A DNA stretch of 8,532 nt from Clostridia bacterium (GTDB lineage Bacteria > Bacillota > Clostridia > Lachnospirales > WQUN01). The notes under the pieces are model-generated. The model made no database searches. It was not told the DNA's origin and saw only the letters and a list, made by a program, of their open reading frames with translations. Location: positions 1 through 8,532 of the forward strand of contig BNUF01000096.1 of the NCBI GenBank assembly GCA_025997155.1, given 5' to 3'. The position numbers were made by a program, and so were the translations under genes. Positions 6,908 through 8,532 of this stretch are shown piece after piece (position 1 is the stretch's first letter; every line of letters starts with the position of its first letter).

Positions 6908-6954
6908 ACGCGTAAACTGTATATGAGGCGATGTCTATGCAAGAAACTGTAAAC
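6904..6954 (+). promoter_or_regulatory. Three GTAAAC repeats around the antitoxin start
   Basis: GTAAAC occurs at 6904-6909, 6912-6917 and 6949-6954, the last two within AAACTGTA repeats (6914-6921 and 6944-6951). They straddle the antitoxin ATG (6937). Antitoxins often bind repeats at their own start, so this could be an autoregulatory operator. The sites are short and the third is coding, so chance remains possible. A TATAAA lies at 6892-6897 but has no matching -35. Confidence 0.25.
6925..6928 (+). promoter_or_regulatory. Ribosome binding site deciding the antitoxin start
   Basis: GAGG lies 8 nt before ATG 6937 but only 2 nt before the in-frame ATG 6931. The shorter product (starting MQETVNWNDL) is therefore preferred. 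Confidence 0.55.
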
Positions 6955-7203
6955 TGGAATGATTTAACAAAAGCACTTGCGCCGAAATTCGAGGGACAGG
7001 TTGTTCACATAGTTTGGACTGGCGACACCGCCGAACTCTCGCTTGACGCGCCGCAAGAAAACCGTCACCGCGCAAGGGGAGCGTTGCATAAATACGTTAA
7101 CCCCTCTTTAATTCCTTTCGAGGGTGAGGACGCGTGGGCGAATGCAGCGGTAGAACGATATAAAAGGACTTTACCGGGGTATGAAAATGAAGATAATTCT
7201 TGA
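6937..7203 (+). CDS. Antitoxin-like small protein paired with the PIN toxin (88 aa)
   Basis: A small soluble protein whose gene ends inside the start of a PIN-domain gene, overlapping it by 17-23 nt. Visible pieces are WNDLTKALAPKFEGQ (9-21), VVHIVWTGDTAELSL (22-36) and the segment RARGALHKYVNPSLIP (45-60) followed by WANAAVERY (68-76). From memory, the RARGALHKYxNP...AAVE(K/R)Y pattern recurs in short proteins encoded directly before PIN genes in Bacillota, but I cannot name a Pfam family. The likely role is to bind and silence the PIN protein and perhaps repress its own transcription, with the N-terminal half as DNA-binding or dimerising part. The gene sits 29 nt after the methyltransferase stop. 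The antitoxin call rests mainly on position, size and overlap. Confidence 0.75.
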   Translation: MQETVNWNDLTKALAPKFEGQVVHIVWTGDTAELSLDAPQENRHRARGALHKYVNPSLIPFEGEDAWANAAVERYKRTLPGYENEDNS

Positions 7204-7552
7204 TACAAACGCGGTTGTTCACTATATTTTGAACGACATTCCCGAACAGACAAAGATAATAGAAAACACGATTAACAATTATAGAGTGCTGATTTTGCCT
7301 GAGGTTGTATACGAATCAATTCACATTTTTTGCAAATTTTATGACTTTCCACGCGCCGATGTCGCAAAAAGTTTGATTGAGTTTCTTGAGGATAACGGGA
7401 ATAACAACGCTTATCTCGAAAAAGCACTGCACGTTTTCCGCGACACACAGTTTGACTTTATTGACTGTATGCTTTTTGCGTATTCGCACGATTTTAAGGT
7501 ACTGACATTCGATAAGAAATTAAACAGTCTTATTTCAAGGGGTAGTATATGA
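7181..7552 (+). CDS. PIN-domain RNase, VapC-like toxin (123 aa)
   Basis: Expected to be a Mg2+-dependent endoribonuclease cutting tRNA, rRNA or mRNA when freed from its antitoxin. The PIN acidic set is complete: D8 in IILDTN, E41 and E45 in PEVVYESIHIF, D92 and D95 in FDFIDCMLFAYS, and D111 in VLTFDKKL. The length is typical of a single-domain PIN toxin. ATG 7181 (MKMKIILDTN) or ATG 7187 (MKIILDTN) could start it; GGGG at 7176-7179 fits 7187 slightly better. It overlaps the antitoxin gene by 17-23 nt, and its stop overlaps the Res start as ATGA (7549-7552), so it is coupled on both sides. Finding it between mod and res is unusual and is discussed as a finding. The substrate cannot be read from the sequence. 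Confidence 0.88.
   Translation: MKMKIILDTNAVVHYILNDIPEQTKIIENTINNYRVLILPEVVYESIHIFCKFYDFPRADVAKSLIEFLEDNGNNNAYLEKALHVFRDTQFDFIDCMLFAYSHDFKVLTFDKKLNSLISRGSI
7537..7542 (+). promoter_or_regulatory. Ribosome binding site of the Res gene
   Basis: AAGGGG lies 6 nt before ATG 7549, inside the last codons of the PIN gene. With the ATGA stop/start overlap it supports termination-reinitiation coupling between toxin and Res translation. Confidence 0.6.
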
Positions 7553-8532
7553 AGTTAAAATTTAAGACACAAGAATTTCAAACGCAAGCGGTGAACGCCG
7601 TTGTTGACTTGTTTCGAGGGCAGGAGAAGCGGCTTGACACGTTCACGATAATAAACGAAACACAGCTTGACCTTATGGGCGGGTTGGGCTACACGAACAC
7701 CGTTTCTGTTACGGACGAGGCAATCCGAACAAATATGAACGCCGTTCAGCAAAGGCTTTCGCTGCCTGTTTCGGCGGACGAGCCGAGGTCTTTTTGCGTT
7801 GAAATGGAAACGGGGACGGGCAAGACTTATGTCTATACAAAAACTATGTTTGAACTCCACAAGCAGTACGGATTTACGAAGTTTATCGTTGTCGTGCCGT
7901 CTGTGGCTATCCGCGAGGGCGTGTATAAATCGTTTCAGATTACCGCCGAGCATTTTTCGGAGCAGTACAATAATACGCCCGTGAGGTGTTTTATTTATGA
8001 CAGTAAAAAGCTGTCGGAGGTGCGGCTGTTCGCCACTTCAAGCGACATTGAGATAATGATTATCAATATCGACGCGTTCAAGAAGTCCGAAAACGTCATA
8101 AATCAGGCGCAGGACAAGTTATCTGGTGAGACGGCTATGAAGTATATAACGGACACTAACCCGATTGTGATTATTGACGAACCGCAGTCCGTAGACAATA
8201 CGCCAAAGGCGAAAGAAGCGATAGCAAGCCTTAACCCGCTTGTGGTCTTGCGGTATTCTGCGACTCACCGCGAGAAAAATAATCTGCTGTACAGATTAAC
8301 TCCCGTGGACGCTTACCAAATGGGGCTTGTAAAGCAAATTTGCGTATCGAGCAATCAAGTTGACGGGGATTTCAACCGCCCGTATATCAAGGTTGTTTCG
8401 GTGTTGATGGAGAACGGTTTTAACGCGAAACTTGAAATAGATAAGATGAACAAAAACGGCAAGGTTGAACGCAAAATCATAACGATAAAGCAGGGCGCGG
8501 ATATTTACGCTTTATCGGGCGAACGCGATATA
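7549..8532 (+). CDS. res: Type III restriction enzyme subunit Res, N-terminal 328 aa (runs off the window)
   Basis: ATP-driven DNA translocating and cleaving subunit that works in complex with Mod. The frame is open from ATG 7549 to the last base without a stop. Visible parts: the N-terminal FKTQEFQTQAVNAVVDLF (5-22, Q-motif region); Walker A METGTGKTYVYTKTMFEL (86-103); VVVPSVAIREGVYKSF (114-129, motif Ia); IINIDAF (171-177); motif II VIIDEPQSVD (207-216), where DEPQ is the form typical of type III Res; and motif III LRYSATHRE (234-242). Full-length relatives are around 900-1000 residues, so the second RecA lobe and the C-terminal nuclease domain (PD-(D/E)xK) would lie beyond the window and cannot be judged. 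It is coupled to the PIN gene through ATGA. Confidence 0.95.
   Translation, partial: MKLKFKTQEFQTQAVNAVVDLFRGQEKRLDTFTIINETQLDLMGGLGYTNTVSVTDEAIRTNMNAVQQRLSLPVSADEPRSFCVEMETGTGKTYVYTKTMFELHKQYGFTKFIVVVPSVAIREGVYKSFQITAEHFSEQYNNTPVRCFIYDSKKLSEVRLFATSSDIEIMIINIDAFKKSENVINQAQDKLSGETAMKYITDTNPIVIIDEPQSVDNTPKAKEAIASLNPLVVLRYSATHREKNNLLYRLTPVDAYQMGLVKQICVSSNQVDGDFNRPYIKVVSVLMENGFNAKLEIDKMNKNGKVERKIITIKQGADIYALSGERDI

Noticed and set aside
7555..7953. Reverse-strand open frame of 132 codons inside the Res gene
   Set aside because: The + strand frame carries Res motifs throughout; the reverse product has no domain signature.
1..8532. CRISPR array, tRNA or rRNA genes, insertion sequence ends
   Set aside because: I saw no regularly spaced repeats, cloverleaf pattern, transposase motif or terminal inverted repeats on either strand.

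Overview
This 8.5 kb window carries two blocks, both read on the + strand. It looks like part of a mobile element with a restriction/defence cargo, from an anaerobic, probably gut-type Bacillota (Clostridia-like) bacterium. That assignment is an inference from the strong AGGAGG-type ribosome sites, a GC content of roughly 45-50% and the protein families; no rRNA, tRNA or marker gene is present to confirm it.

Left block (1-1924), mobile-element type. The last codons of an upstream gene overlap the start of a 216-residue unrecognised protein with two Cys/His clusters (21-671). A 98-bp gap with a plausible promoter follows. Next is a RepA-type RecA-fold ATPase/helicase of the kind found in integrative elements, plasmids and prophages (770-1778). 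As written it is broken by one extra G in a G6 run exactly at the Walker A motif. A 146-bp gap (1779-1924) then holds three consecutive hairpins, a 10-bp direct repeat and an AT-rich stretch. This could be a structured RNA, an origin-like site or a regulatory leader.

Right block (1925-8532, running off the end), one closely packed gene run: an XRE-type regulator with an extra N-terminal domain and an AT-hook-like RGRP (1925-2359); a SNF2-like helicase of 841 aa with an unusual P-loop (2380-4905); a type III Mod-like adenine methyltransferase (4895-6907); an antitoxin-like 88-aa protein (6937-7203) overlapping a PIN-domain RNase-like toxin (7181-7552); and the N-terminal 328 residues of a type III restriction subunit Res (7549-8532+). 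Spacings are 20 nt, an 11-nt overlap, 29 nt, a 23-nt overlap and a 4-nt overlap, so this is very probably a single operon with translational coupling.

Proposed working: Mod methylates host sites. Res, with Mod, translocates on and cuts unmodified DNA. The SNF2-like protein may be an additional DNA-remodelling or translocating component. The XRE protein may time expression, as restriction controller proteins do. The PIN/antitoxin pair lies between the modification and restriction genes, a position resembling that of the anticodon nuclease gene prrC in type I prr loci. That suggests either a fail-safe RNase or an addiction module. The parts are known families; this six-gene combination is the most notable content here, and I cannot tell without a search whether it has been described.
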